DNA of 26,177 bases from Prevotella sp. CAG:924 (GTDB taxonomy: Bacteria; Bacteroidota; Bacteroidia; Bacteroidales; Bacteroidaceae). The translations under genes were made by a program, and so were the position numbers. The stretch is from assembly GCA_000431975.1 (NCBI GenBank), contig HF988424.1:1-26177 (forward strand). The letters are read 5' to 3'. The notes under the pieces were generated by a model, which was not told the origin of the DNA, did not search any database, and saw only the letters and a program-made list of their open reading frames with translations. Below are positions 7,425 through 14,452 of this stretch, piece by piece; within the stretch, counting starts at the first letter, position 1; the number at the start of each line of letters is the position of its first letter.

Positions 7425-8018
7425 TCAGATACGTTTGCTTTCTCCCCTCAGCAAGCTCATAAACTCCTGTCGGGTATTGAGCGAGTTAAAGACACCACTA
7501 TAGTCGCTGGTAGTTGTGATGGAGTTCTGCTTCTCCACACCTCTCATCATCATACACAGATGACGCGCCTCTATCACAACCATAACACCCTGAGGATGCA
7601 GTGTGTCCTGTATGCAATCCTTAATCTGCTGTGTGAGTCGTTCCTGTACCTGCAAGCGATGGGAAAATATGTCGACCACACGTGCGATCTTACTCAGACC
7701 GGTGATATATCCGTTGGGAATATAAGCGACATGCACCTTTCCAAAGAACGGAAGCATGTGATGCTCGCACATGGAATAGAAGTCAATGTCCTTCACGATC
7801 ACCATCTGATTGTATTTCTCCTCAAAAAGGGCATCGGTAAGTACTTTATGAGGGTCCTGCGTGTATCCGCGTGTGAGGATCTGCATTGCCTTGGCCACAC
7901 GCATCGGTGTCTTTACCAAGCCCTCTCGTTCTGGATCCTCACCCAGGAGTTGAAGAATGTTCTTATAATGTGAAGCGAGCTCATCGAGTCCCGGTCTGAA
8001 ATCTGTCTCTGGATTCAT
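7425..8018 (-). CDS. folE: GTP cyclohydrolase I
   Basis: 197 aa, typical for bacterial FolE. It converts GTP to 7,8-dihydroneopterin triphosphate, the first step of folate and pterin synthesis, as a cytoplasmic decamer with one zinc per subunit. Zinc ligands are visible: Cys84 and His87 in SMCEHHMLPF, and Cys155 in ARHLCMMMRG. The substrate-binding segments GLVKTPMRVAKAM and HVAYIPNGYITGLSKIARVV are intact, as is the QNSITTTS motif near the C-terminus. It lies 47 bases downstream of the SPOR-domain gene, in the same orientation. As I recall, a DUF1599 / DoxX-like / tpiA / SPOR / folE order is also found in Bacteroides. Identification is firm. Confidence 0.96.
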   Translation of the reverse strand: MNPETDFRPGLDELASHYKNILQLLGEDPEREGLVKTPMRVAKAMQILTRGYTQDPHKVLTDALFEEKYNQMVIVKDIDFYSMCEHHMLPFFGKVHVAYIPNGYITGLSKIARVVDIFSHRLQVQERLTQQIKDCIQDTLHPQGVMVVIEARHLCMMMRGVEKQNSITTTSDYSGVFNSLNTRQEFMSLLRGESKRI

Positions 8019-8065
8019 AATTTAATAATGTATGTTTATGAGTAGATAAATGGGAGTGCTTACTG

Positions 8066-8767
8066 TTAATCCTGCACTGTTATTTTACCCTGTACAATCG
8101 TTGCCCCTTTATATCCCATGGCCCTCACGGCCTTAAGCATCCGATTGGCCTGCTCATAACTGCGGAAATTGCCTACTCTACAAATCCACCGCGGCGAATA
8201 GAAATGAACGTATACGGGCTGGTCGGGAAATTTCATCTTGATGGCATTGCCTATCTGTTGCGCCCGTTGTCTGTCGGCCCTTGAATTGCCACCGGCGAAA
8301 GCCTGTACGCGGTAGCCTCTCACCTTGCGAGAACCGCGCATCACTTTCTTACGCATGTCGATAGTGGGGATGCTCATCTCATTATCGGCCTCACGCTCTG
8401 CCTCAGCCCGTTTCTCAGCAGCCTCATGACGCCGTTCCGCCACTTCCTCATCGGTACGGCGAACAGAGTCACGCTTGCCGGAAGCCAGCTCAGTCTGTGA
8501 CTTATGCGAAGATTGTGGATTATGAACAGATTGTGAATTATGAGAAGAGGGAGCAGACTGGGATTTATGTGCCGTGTCGTCTGTCGTTTTCTGTCGGCTC
8601 GTCTCTGCCGTCTTACCGTTCACCAGATCGTCGATAGCCTGGCTCTGTGTGATAGTCACGGTCCCCATACCGCTCCGCTTCTGCTGCACGTGATCGGTAT
8701 AGCTTTGGGCACCGGCCGTCATCGAGAAGCTGAGTGCTACAATAAATAAGGTGAAACTTTTTCTCAT
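8066..8767 (-). CDS. SPOR-domain protein, exported
   Basis: 233 aa. The signal peptide (MRKSFTLFIVALSFSMTAGAQ) is followed by a low-complexity Ser/His/Gln linker at about 68-92 made of six-residue repeats, then a highly charged helical segment (KRDSVRRTDEEVAERRHEAAEKRAEAEREAD). The final 85 residues form a SPOR domain (YRVQAFAGGN ... RAQQIGNAIKMKFP ... WICRVGNFRSYEQANRMLKAVRAMGYKGATIV). SPOR domains bind denuded glycan strands of peptidoglycan, usually at division sites, so the protein is probably periplasmic with a long flexible tether. It lies between tpiA and folE, with a structured 133-base spacer before it. Its partner or enzyme is unknown. Confidence 0.9.
   Translation of the reverse strand: MRKSFTLFIVALSFSMTAGAQSYTDHVQQKRSGMGTVTITQSQAIDDLVNGKTAETSRQKTTDDTAHKSQSAPSSHNSQSVHNPQSSHKSQTELASGKRDSVRRTDEEVAERRHEAAEKRAEAEREADNEMSIPTIDMRKKVMRGSRKVRGYRVQAFAGGNSRADRQRAQQIGNAIKMKFPDQPVYVHFYSPRWICRVGNFRSYEQANRMLKAVRAMGYKGATIVQGKITVQD
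8496..8549. repeat. Three tandem 18-bp units inside the SPOR-protein linker
   Basis: Units at 8496-8513, 8514-8531 and 8532-8549 share the pattern TGTGrmTTATGmrmAGAk on the + strand. On the coding strand they encode six-residue repeats such as SHNSQS, VHNPQS and SHKSQ. The period is a multiple of three, so copy changes would keep the frame and only change linker length. Confidence 0.8.
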
Positions 8768-8792
8768 CTCAAAGTTTGATTTATAAACATTA

Positions 8793-8885
8793 CAGAGTTA
8801 CAGTGTCATGCCTATTGTAACTCATGCAGGCCGACACCATCAGTGTCCACCTTCAGTTTTACTGAGCATTGACCCTGTAACTCTG
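8793..8885. repeat. Cloverleaf-like inverted-repeat element between tpiA and the SPOR gene
   Basis: CAGAGTTACAG (8793-8803) and CTGTAACTCTG (8875-8885) are perfect 11-bp inverted repeats, and the match continues imperfectly inward (TGTCA versus TTGAC). Two smaller hairpins lie inside: GACAC/GTGTC (8833-8847) and TCAGT/ACTGA (8853-8865). The word TGTAACTC also occurs at 8816-8823. It could be a repeat-family copy or an RNA structure in the tpiA-SPOR transcript. Confidence 0.6.
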
Positions 8886-8900
8886 ATATTGATTGATTAA

Positions 8901-9662
8901 TTACTTCTTCCAAGCGTCGATGATACCCTTGAAGTCAGCGCACTTCAGAGAAGCGCCACCGATGAGACCACCGTCGATGTCAGGCTTTGCGAACAGCTCA
9001 GCAGCATTGCTGGGCTTGCAGCTACCGCCATAGAGAATCGTGGTGTCCTCAGCAGCCTGCTCACCGTACTTCTCGGCAACGAGTGAACGGATGTAGGCCA
9101 GCATCTCCTCAGCCTGGTCAGAGGTAGCGGTCTTGCCAGTACCGATAGCCCAGATAGGCTCGTAAGCCAGCACAATGTTGCTCCACTGCTCTGCAGTCAG
9201 ATGGAATACGCTTCCCTCCAGCTCAGCCTTTACGACCTCGTTCTGCTTGTTGGCCTCACGCTCCTCGAGCGTCTCACCGCAGCAGAAGATCACCTTCAGG
9301 CCATTGGCCAGTGCCAGGTCAACCTTCTCCTTCAGGATCTCGGCTGTCTCGTGATAGTACTGACGACGCTCAGAGTGGCCCAGGATCACATACTGTGCAC
9401 CGGTAGACTTCACCATAGCGGCGCTCACCTCACCCGTGTAGGCACCCTTCTCTTTGTCAGCGCAGTTCTCAGCACCCAAAGCAACAACGTTTTGATCCAG
9501 CACCTCAGCCACCTTTGCCAGATGGATGAAAGGAGTGCAGATGATCACACCACAGTTAGGCTTGTCAGCCACCAGTGCATCGTTGATTTCCTTTGCCAGG
9601 GCAACGCCCTCCTGCAGGTTCTCATTCATTTTCCAGTTACCTGCTACAATTTTCTTTCTCAT
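8901..9662 (-). CDS. tpiA: Triosephosphate isomerase
   Basis: 253 aa, normal length. It interconverts dihydroxyacetone phosphate and glyceraldehyde 3-phosphate in glycolysis, as a cytoplasmic homodimer. The catalytic residues are visible: Lys11 in GNWKMN, His96 in ILGHSERR and Glu168 in AYEPIWAIGTGKTA (loop 6 follows as TGKTA). The phosphate-binding ILYGGSCKP and GGLIGGASL segments are intact. The start ATG overlaps the stop of the upstream DoxX-like gene by 4 bases (9659-9662), so translation is probably coupled. Identification is firm. Confidence 0.97.
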   Translation of the reverse strand: MRKKIVAGNWKMNENLQEGVALAKEINDALVADKPNCGVIICTPFIHLAKVAEVLDQNVVALGAENCADKEKGAYTGEVSAAMVKSTGAQYVILGHSERRQYYHETAEILKEKVDLALANGLKVIFCCGETLEEREANKQNEVVKAELEGSVFHLTAEQWSNIVLAYEPIWAIGTGKTATSDQAEEMLAYIRSLVAEKYGEQAAEDTTILYGGSCKPSNAAELFAKPDIDGGLIGGASLKCADFKGIIDAWKK

Positions 9663-11098
9663 TTTTGTTTACCTTTTTTGGTTGAAATATTATTGAAAGT
9701 CTTATGTTCTATTTTCTGAATCCGTTCCCGCTGCTGATGCATCTTCCCACGTACATATCTCGACCACGACCACATACGGTCGGCAAGGATAAGCAGGAAG
9801 AGTGGCACCAGGAAAAGTAATACGACAAGCACCACCATCTTCTTATTGCTACCAGACGGCATCTGCCCTATCTCCAGCTGTGACATCGGACCATTGAGCT
9901 TATCAGCACTAGGCAAATCGTTGTGTCCCCACTTTCCGATGATCGTTCCGTCTTTCAACAGCAGCAAGCCAGGGTTACTGCGTATAATCGTCTTCAACGT
10001 GGTCTCATCGGTCATACAGAAAGGATATTCCGCCCCAGTGAGATCTTGCCAATGACGGATGCCCGTGGAATCACTGGCTGTGAGACAATAGAAAGGTATG
10101 CTCTGTTGCCGTGCATACTCATGGATCATATCAATATCTCCGAACTGTGAGTCATCGGCCTGCTCCAAATGGGGGGCGATAAGCAAGAAAGTATAGCCGC
10201 GATGCCGAAGCACCTGCTGAGTGATATCCTCACCCTCCTGTGTTGTAATGGAAAAATCATGGATGGGGGGTACATAACCTTCCTTAGTCTGTACGGTCTT
10301 AGAGTCGATGAAGGTCCACGTAGAATCTGGATAGTTGTCGAGGGTAAACTCCTTGCGCTGCCCATTCTTCTCAAGAATAAAAGTAGTCTCAAACTCCGGT
10401 TGCTCAGCTCCTTCAGGCATCTCCATGCCCTTCTCGATATTGGCACCGATATGATATGGACGGAAATCGAAGATCGGCAAGTGGTAAAGGCAATGAAGAC
10501 TCAGCAGCAGAACAAAAACGACCGTGAAATTGAAAGCTATCCACTGGTTACTTCTCGAGATAAAACGATATTGGAGCAACGGCCGCCATGTCACAATAAT
10601 GCCACAAGCCAACAGTACGATATTCTTCATCAGAGACTCCATGTTGGTTAGATGCACGGCGTCTCCAAAACACCCACAGTCCTTCACCGGATCGGCTATG
10701 ACAAGCCACAAGGTGACAAGCGTCATACAGCCCATAAAGAACAACGACAAATGAGCCGTCAGACGGCGGCGGATGGCACAAAGTAGCAGAACACCAATGA
10801 CGAACTCAAAAGCCGAGAGCAAAACGCTCGCGCAAAGTGTCACCCAATCGGGTACAAATGCCGCCAAGTCAACAGCCGCAAGATAATCCTGCAACTTATA
10901 TTGAGTGCCTAATGGGTCGACAGCCTTAACAAACCCAGAGAAGATAAAAGCCAATCCAAGCACGAAACGACACAGATTGACCACGACGCGCACCCATACG
11001 GGGGCATCTGCCATCTTCACGCTATGACCTTCCGCCGCAGGCTCACCTACCGGAACATCCTGTATGATCTTCTCTGTCTGATTTTCTTCGCTTGTCAT
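9659..11098 (-). CDS. DoxX-like membrane protein fused to a thioredoxin-like domain
   Basis: 479 aa. After a hydrophilic 30-residue start come about four transmembrane helices of DoxX/MauE type (about 33-58, 86-108, 115-135, 156-172), with the motif DCGCFGD at 140-146 just after the third, and a fifth at about 187-207. A periplasmic part of about 200 residues follows. Its segment at about 305-400 (YTFLLIAP ... PFYCLTASDS ... NPGLLLLKDGTIIGKWG) has the strand order of a thioredoxin fold but no CxxC at the expected helix start. A last helix (about 424-445) and a basic tail (QRERIQKIEHKT) end the protein. I recall this as the 'BT_3928 family', named from Bacteroides, where it also precedes tpiA. 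A redox or thiol-related role is inferred from the MauE-like CGCF motif, not shown. Confidence 0.9.
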   Translation of the reverse strand: MTSEENQTEKIIQDVPVGEPAAEGHSVKMADAPVWVRVVVNLCRFVLGLAFIFSGFVKAVDPLGTQYKLQDYLAAVDLAAFVPDWVTLCASVLLSAFEFVIGVLLLCAIRRRLTAHLSLFFMGCMTLVTLWLVIADPVKDCGCFGDAVHLTNMESLMKNIVLLACGIIVTWRPLLQYRFISRSNQWIAFNFTVVFVLLLSLHCLYHLPIFDFRPYHIGANIEKGMEMPEGAEQPEFETTFILEKNGQRKEFTLDNYPDSTWTFIDSKTVQTKEGYVPPIHDFSITTQEGEDITQQVLRHRGYTFLLIAPHLEQADDSQFGDIDMIHEYARQQSIPFYCLTASDSTGIRHWQDLTGAEYPFCMTDETTLKTIIRSNPGLLLLKDGTIIGKWGHNDLPSADKLNGPMSQLEIGQMPSGSNKKMVVLVVLLFLVPLFLLILADRMWSWSRYVRGKMHQQRERIQKIEHKTFNNISTKKGKQK

Positions 11099-11111
11099 CT
11101 TAATTAGTTTA

Positions 11112-11672
11112 TCACTCGCTTTGTTGCACTACCGTTTTCAACTTGATACAACCGAAGACAGCATAGTTGATGATATCTTCATAATTGGCAGCGATGCCCT
11201 CAGAAACGAGTGTCTGACCATTCAGATCCTCAATTTCCTTTACCCGCTGCAATTTTGTGAGAATAAAATCAGTGTAAGAGGTGGTACGCATCTCACGCCA
11301 TGCCTCTCCATAATCGTGATTCTTGGCAAGCATGAGCTGAAGAGCCTCATCGGCATACCGGTCATAGAGCGACATTGCCTCTCCATTGCTTACATCCACC
11401 TTATCAGCATAGCCTCGTTCAAGCTGGATCAGCCCAACGATGCCATAGTTGACCAACGCCATATATTCAGGGCGGATGCCTTCGTGTACTCTTGCCTCCC
11501 CTGTAGTCTCCAACGTACGGATACGCTTGGCCTTGATATAGAGCTGATCAGTGAGTGACGACGGACGCAGGATACGCCACGAAGCTCCATAATCATGCAG
11601 TTTCTTCTCAAACAGCGTCCGACATTCGGTCATCACACCCTTAAACTCTTGTTCAGTTTTTGTCTCTGACAT
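11112..11672 (-). CDS. DUF1599 protein with internal duplication
   Basis: 186 aa from ATG 11672. The sequence contains two similar halves. The first has KKLHDYGASWRILRPSSLTDQLYIKAKRI ... EGIRPEYMALVNYGIVGLIQLE; the second has KNHDYGEAWREMRTTSYTDFILTKLQRV ... EGIAANYEDIINYAVFGCIKLK. This is the DUF1599 ('nucleotide modification associated') pattern of repeated HDYG and NYxxxG motifs; biochemical function is not established. An upstream in-frame ATG at 11693 would add MTNFAIA, but those codons overlap a TAACTTTG promoter box, so I prefer 11672. The stop lies 13 bases before the DoxX-like gene, so it probably heads the DUF1599-DoxX-tpiA operon. Confidence 0.88.
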   Translation of the reverse strand: MSETKTEQEFKGVMTECRTLFEKKLHDYGASWRILRPSSLTDQLYIKAKRIRTLETTGEARVHEGIRPEYMALVNYGIVGLIQLERGYADKVDVSNGEAMSLYDRYADEALQLMLAKNHDYGEAWREMRTTSYTDFILTKLQRVKEIEDLNGQTLVSEGIAANYEDIINYAVFGCIKLKTVVQQSE

Positions 11673-11680
11673 AGCGATTG

Positions 11681-11688
11681 CAAAGTTA
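11681..11688 (-). promoter_or_regulatory. -7 box directly before the DUF1599 start codon
   Basis: The minus strand reads TAACTTTG (followed by CA), a good TAnnTTTG match, ending 8 bases before ATG 11672. No TTG is visible at the -33 position. If real, the transcript would have little or no leader. Confidence 0.5.
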
Positions 11689-11728
11689 GTCATTTTTCAG
11701 CGCATTACCGCCTGTTAGAACTTAAAAA

Positions 11729-12172
11729 TTACTTATTATTTTCGGGTACAGAAGATGCATCTGTTTCACTCTGCCGGCGATGGATCACACGCACCGTTCC
11801 ACAGAGGGCGTCGTAACGTACCTGCAGGGAATCACGCCGATAGCGCAGCCAATTGCGCTCGCCAATGGTCCGGGCAGTGTCAATTTGCGCTATCGTAGCC
11901 TGCAGGGCCGAGTCGGTGCGTCCAATATCCTGCTGAGTCATCAGCAACGAAGCCTCCTGCCATATCTTCAAAGCCCGCCGGCGACTCTCGATAGCCTTCG
12001 GATGGTCACGACGCAAACGGGTGATGGCTGCCAGCGTAGCCGGATAATTACGTGCTGCCATCAGTGAATCGATCTCGCTCATCAAAGGACGGGCCTTATC
12101 ATCCTCGCTTTCCGTGCAAGCAGCAGGCACAAGGAGCAGCAGCGCGACCAGAGGTATTAATATTCGTTTCAT
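11729..12172 (-). CDS. Small lipoprotein, probably helical
   Basis: 147 aa. The signal peptide MKRILIPLVALLLLVPAAC ends in a lipobox (PAAC, Cys19). The mature part is rich in Arg, Ala, Asp and Leu and looks helical, with segments MSEIDSLMAARNYPATLAAITRLRRDHPKAIESRRRALKIWQEAS resembling helix-turn-helix tetratricopeptide-like units. It ends in a hydrophilic tail (RRQSETDASSVPENNK). Function is unknown. It is separated by 56 bases from the DUF1599 start and both genes have their own -7-like box. Confidence 0.82.
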   Translation of the reverse strand: MKRILIPLVALLLLVPAACTESEDDKARPLMSEIDSLMAARNYPATLAAITRLRRDHPKAIESRRRALKIWQEASLLMTQQDIGRTDSALQATIAQIDTARTIGERNWLRYRRDSLQVRYDALCGTVRVIHRRQSETDASSVPENNK

Positions 12173-12177
12173 GTGTG

Positions 12178-12185
12178 CAAAAGTA
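12178..12185 (-). promoter_or_regulatory. -7 box directly before the small lipoprotein start codon
   Basis: The minus strand reads TACTTTTG, matching TAnnTTTG, ending 5 bases before ATG 12172. The signal peptide requires this ATG. No -33 TTG is evident. Confidence 0.45.
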
Positions 12186-12630
12186 CAAAAAAGAAGTGAG
12201 ACTAGCCGTGTTCATTTTCATAATAAATCCTTAATACACAATTGACACAAGCAAATTTTACCTTTATTGCGCTCATAATAACATCACGAGCCAAAAACTC
12301 AAGAAAACCTCCTTCTAAAATCCCAGCCACATTAAGCCGAAGATTTTTGACCATTTGTTGCCCCAACGTCTTCTTTCACTTCCCGAGCAAGCCGTCGGTC
12401 ACATTTCGCCTCGAAACTGACTTCACACCTCCGATAAAAGTAACAGACCGGACACCTGTTCAACAGTATCAGATTTTCTAAGCTTCTAATGGCAAGCCGG
12501 ATTGGGAGACATCAATTCTGTCAATATAAATCAACGCGTAATCCAAACTGTCGAATGACATAAATCACGTTTTCGCATCTGGTCGAATATTATTTTTGTA
12601 GTTAGTGGGGTTTATTACATAAAAAGTTTG

Positions 12631-12638
12631 TAACTTTG
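12631..12638 (+). promoter_or_regulatory. -7 box of the purH promoter
   Basis: TAACTTTG (followed by CG) matches TAnnTTTG and lies 31 bases before ATG 12670. A second match, TATTTTTG, sits at 12591-12598. Neither has a clear TTG at -33. Confidence 0.6.
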
Positions 12639-12669
12639 CGCCATAACTGTATCAACGTACAAAAAGATT

Positions 12670-13263
12670 ATGGCTGAAACTAAGAAAATCAAGACCGCAT
12701 TGATCTCGGTCTTCCACAAAGATGGTCTCGAAGACATTTTGAAGAAACTCCATGAGGAAGGCGTCCGTCTGCTGAGCACGGGTGGCACCCAACAGTTTAT
12801 CGAGTCTCTGGGGTATCCCTGTGACAAGGTAGAAGACGTGACTACCTATCCCTCTATTCTCGGTGGCCGCGTGAAGACGCTCCACCCTAAGATCTTCGGA
12901 GGTATTCTGGCCCGTCGCGACAACGAGGGCGACCAGAAGCAGATGGCCCAATATGAGATTCCTGCTATCGATCTGGTGATCGTAGACCTTTATCCTTTTG
13001 AGCAGACTGTTGCCAGCGGAGCGTCCGAGCAGGATATCATCGAAAAAATCGATATCGGTGGCATCTCCCTCATCCGTGCAGCTGCCAAGAACTTCAAGGA
13101 CGTTGTGATCGTACCTAGCAAGGCAGAGTATCCCGTCTTGCTGGAACTTCTCAACAAGAAAGGTGCTGAGACAGATCTTGAGGACCGTCGTCTGCTGGCC
13201 ACACGCGCCTTTGGCGTGAGCAGCCACTATGACACTGCCATCCATGCCTGGTTTGCCAAATAA
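12670..13263 (+). CDS. purH: Stand-alone IMP cyclohydrolase (N-terminal half of PurH)
   Basis: 197 aa. IMP cyclohydrolase closes the ring of FAICAR to make IMP, the last step of de novo purine synthesis. The MGS-like domain is complete: KTALISVFHKDGL, the phosphate loop LSTGGTQQF, VTTYPSILGGRVKTLHPKIFGGIL (Lys69 in KTLHP), VIVDLYPFEQT, and DIGGISLIRAAAKN. Typical PurH is about 500-520 aa and continues with an AICAR transformylase domain. Here the frame ends with TAA right at the usual domain boundary (SSHYDTAIHAWFAK), and the 166 bases before mreB hold repeats, not transformylase codons. The transformylase is presumably encoded elsewhere. The start is supported by the promoter box at 12631 and the conserved N-terminus. 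Confidence 0.92.
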   Translation: MAETKKIKTALISVFHKDGLEDILKKLHEEGVRLLSTGGTQQFIESLGYPCDKVEDVTTYPSILGGRVKTLHPKIFGGILARRDNEGDQKQMAQYEIPAIDLVIVDLYPFEQTVASGASEQDIIEKIDIGGISLIRAAAKNFKDVVIVPSKAEYPVLLELLNKKGAETDLEDRRLLATRAFGVSSHYDTAIHAWFAK

Positions 13264-13279
13264 GCCATCAAGAGTGGAC

Positions 13280-13412
13280 CGGTAAGTCAATGAGCTGACA
13301 AGATTAATAAAATAAATAAAAAAGGTAAGCGTTAGTAAGAGAAGAGAGAATAGTGACTTTCTGATGAGCCGATCACCGGCTCGTCAGCTCACTGACTCAC
13401 CGGCTTACTAAC
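13280..13412. repeat. Nested inverted repeats between purH and mreB
   Basis: A 23-base arm at 13280-13302 (CGGTAAGTCAATGAGCTGAC plus AAG) matches the reverse complement of 13380-13402 at 20 of 23 positions; all three differences are A/G transitions. GTTAGTAAG (13331-13339) is exactly complementary to CTTACTAAC (13404-13412). A 10-bp hairpin, TGATGAGCCG/CGGCTCGTCA with a 5-base loop, lies at 13362-13386. On the minus strand the right part reads as degenerate octamers of GGTGAGCC type. Confidence 0.75.
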
Positions 13413-13429
13413 TAAAAGGAAAACTGTAA

Positions 13430-14452
13430 ATGGGATTTTTTTCGTTTATTCAGGAAATTGCAATGGACCTGGGTACGGCCAATACTATTATTATCAGTGA
13501 TGATAAGATCGTGGTGGACGAGCCCTCTGTTGTAGCCCTTGACCGTCGTACCGACAAGATGATAGCCGTAGGTGCGAAGGCCAAAATGATGTATGAAAAA
13601 ACGCACGACAACATACGCACTATCCGTCCACTTCACGACGGTGTGATTGCCGATTTCTCAGCCTGCGAACAGATGATGCGCGGTCTGATCAAGATGGTGC
13701 ATACAGGCTCACGCCTATTTTCACCCTCCCTACGTATGGTGATCGGTGTCCCTTCAGGCTCTACAGAAGTTGAGCTGCGCGCCGTTCGTGACTCGGCAGA
13801 GCATGCCGATGGCCGTGACGTGTATCTGATCTTCGAGCCTATGGCTGCCGCTATCGGTATCGGTATCGATGTGGAAGCTCCTGAGGGCAACATGATCGTC
13901 GACATTGGTGGCGGTTCGACAGAGATCGCTGTGATTTCTCTCGGCGGCATCGTGTCAAACAACTCCATCCGTACTGCCGGTGATGATCTGACAGCCGACA
14001 TCCAGGAATATATGAGCCGTCAGCACAATGTGAAAGTGAGTGAGCGTATGGCAGAGCGTATCAAGATCCATGTGGGCTCCGCCCTCACAGATCTGGGTGA
14101 CGAGGCACCCGAAGACTATATCGTGCATGGCCCTAACCGTATCACAGCCCTGCCTATGGAGGTGCCCGTATGCTATCAAGAGATTGCCCATTGTCTCGAC
14201 AAGACGGTGGCCAAGATCGAGAATGCCGTGCTCTCCGCCCTTGAGGCCACACCTCCTGAGCTGTATGCCGACATCGTGAAAAATGGTATCTGGCTTACCG
14301 GCGGTGGCGCACTCCTCCGCGGTTTGGACAAGCGACTGACCGACAAGATCAACATACCCTTCCACATTGCCGACGATCCTCTCCACTCTGTTGCTAAGGG
14401 TGCCGGTGTGGCGCTGAAGAATGTCAACCGCTTCTCATTCCTGATGAGATAA
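13430..14452 (+). CDS. mreB: Rod shape-determining protein MreB
   Basis: 340 aa, normal length. MreB is a bacterial actin that polymerises on the inner face of the membrane and directs the elongation complex. The actin-fold nucleotide motifs are present: phosphate-1 (AMDLGTANTII), phosphate-2 (MIVDIGGGSTEIAVI) and the adenosine segment (GIWLTGGGALLRGL). The N-terminal MGFFSF is a short membrane-contact segment. An AAAGGA stretch at 13415-13420 may act as ribosome binding site. It is first of the mreBCD-mrdA-rodA cluster; its stop overlaps the mreC start by one base. Identification is firm. Confidence 0.97.
   Translation: MGFFSFIQEIAMDLGTANTIIISDDKIVVDEPSVVALDRRTDKMIAVGAKAKMMYEKTHDNIRTIRPLHDGVIADFSACEQMMRGLIKMVHTGSRLFSPSLRMVIGVPSGSTEVELRAVRDSAEHADGRDVYLIFEPMAAAIGIGIDVEAPEGNMIVDIGGGSTEIAVISLGGIVSNNSIRTAGDDLTADIQEYMSRQHNVKVSERMAERIKIHVGSALTDLGDEAPEDYIVHGPNRITALPMEVPVCYQEIAHCLDKTVAKIENAVLSALEATPPELYADIVKNGIWLTGGGALLRGLDKRLTDKINIPFHIADDPLHSVAKGAGVALKNVNRFSFLMR

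Larger units (their letters stand above)
12173..12669. other. Divergent intergenic region upstream of purH
   Basis: About 497 bases between the lipoprotein gene and purH. It contains the -7 box at 12178-12185 (-), tandem + strand -7-like boxes at 12591-12598 (TATTTTTG) and 12631-12638 (TAACTTTG), and an open 50-codon frame on the minus strand (12202-12354) that I do not call as a gene. I see nothing else recognisable. Confidence 0.55.

Noticed and set aside
8793..8885. tRNA-like gene in the cloverleaf spacer
   Set aside because: The outer stem is 11 bp and the inner arms lack an anticodon loop and a T-loop, so it is not a tRNA.
12652..13290. Long antisense frame (212 codons) opposite purH
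   Set aside because: It is the shadow of a conserved, well-identified coding gene and has no family match or promoter.
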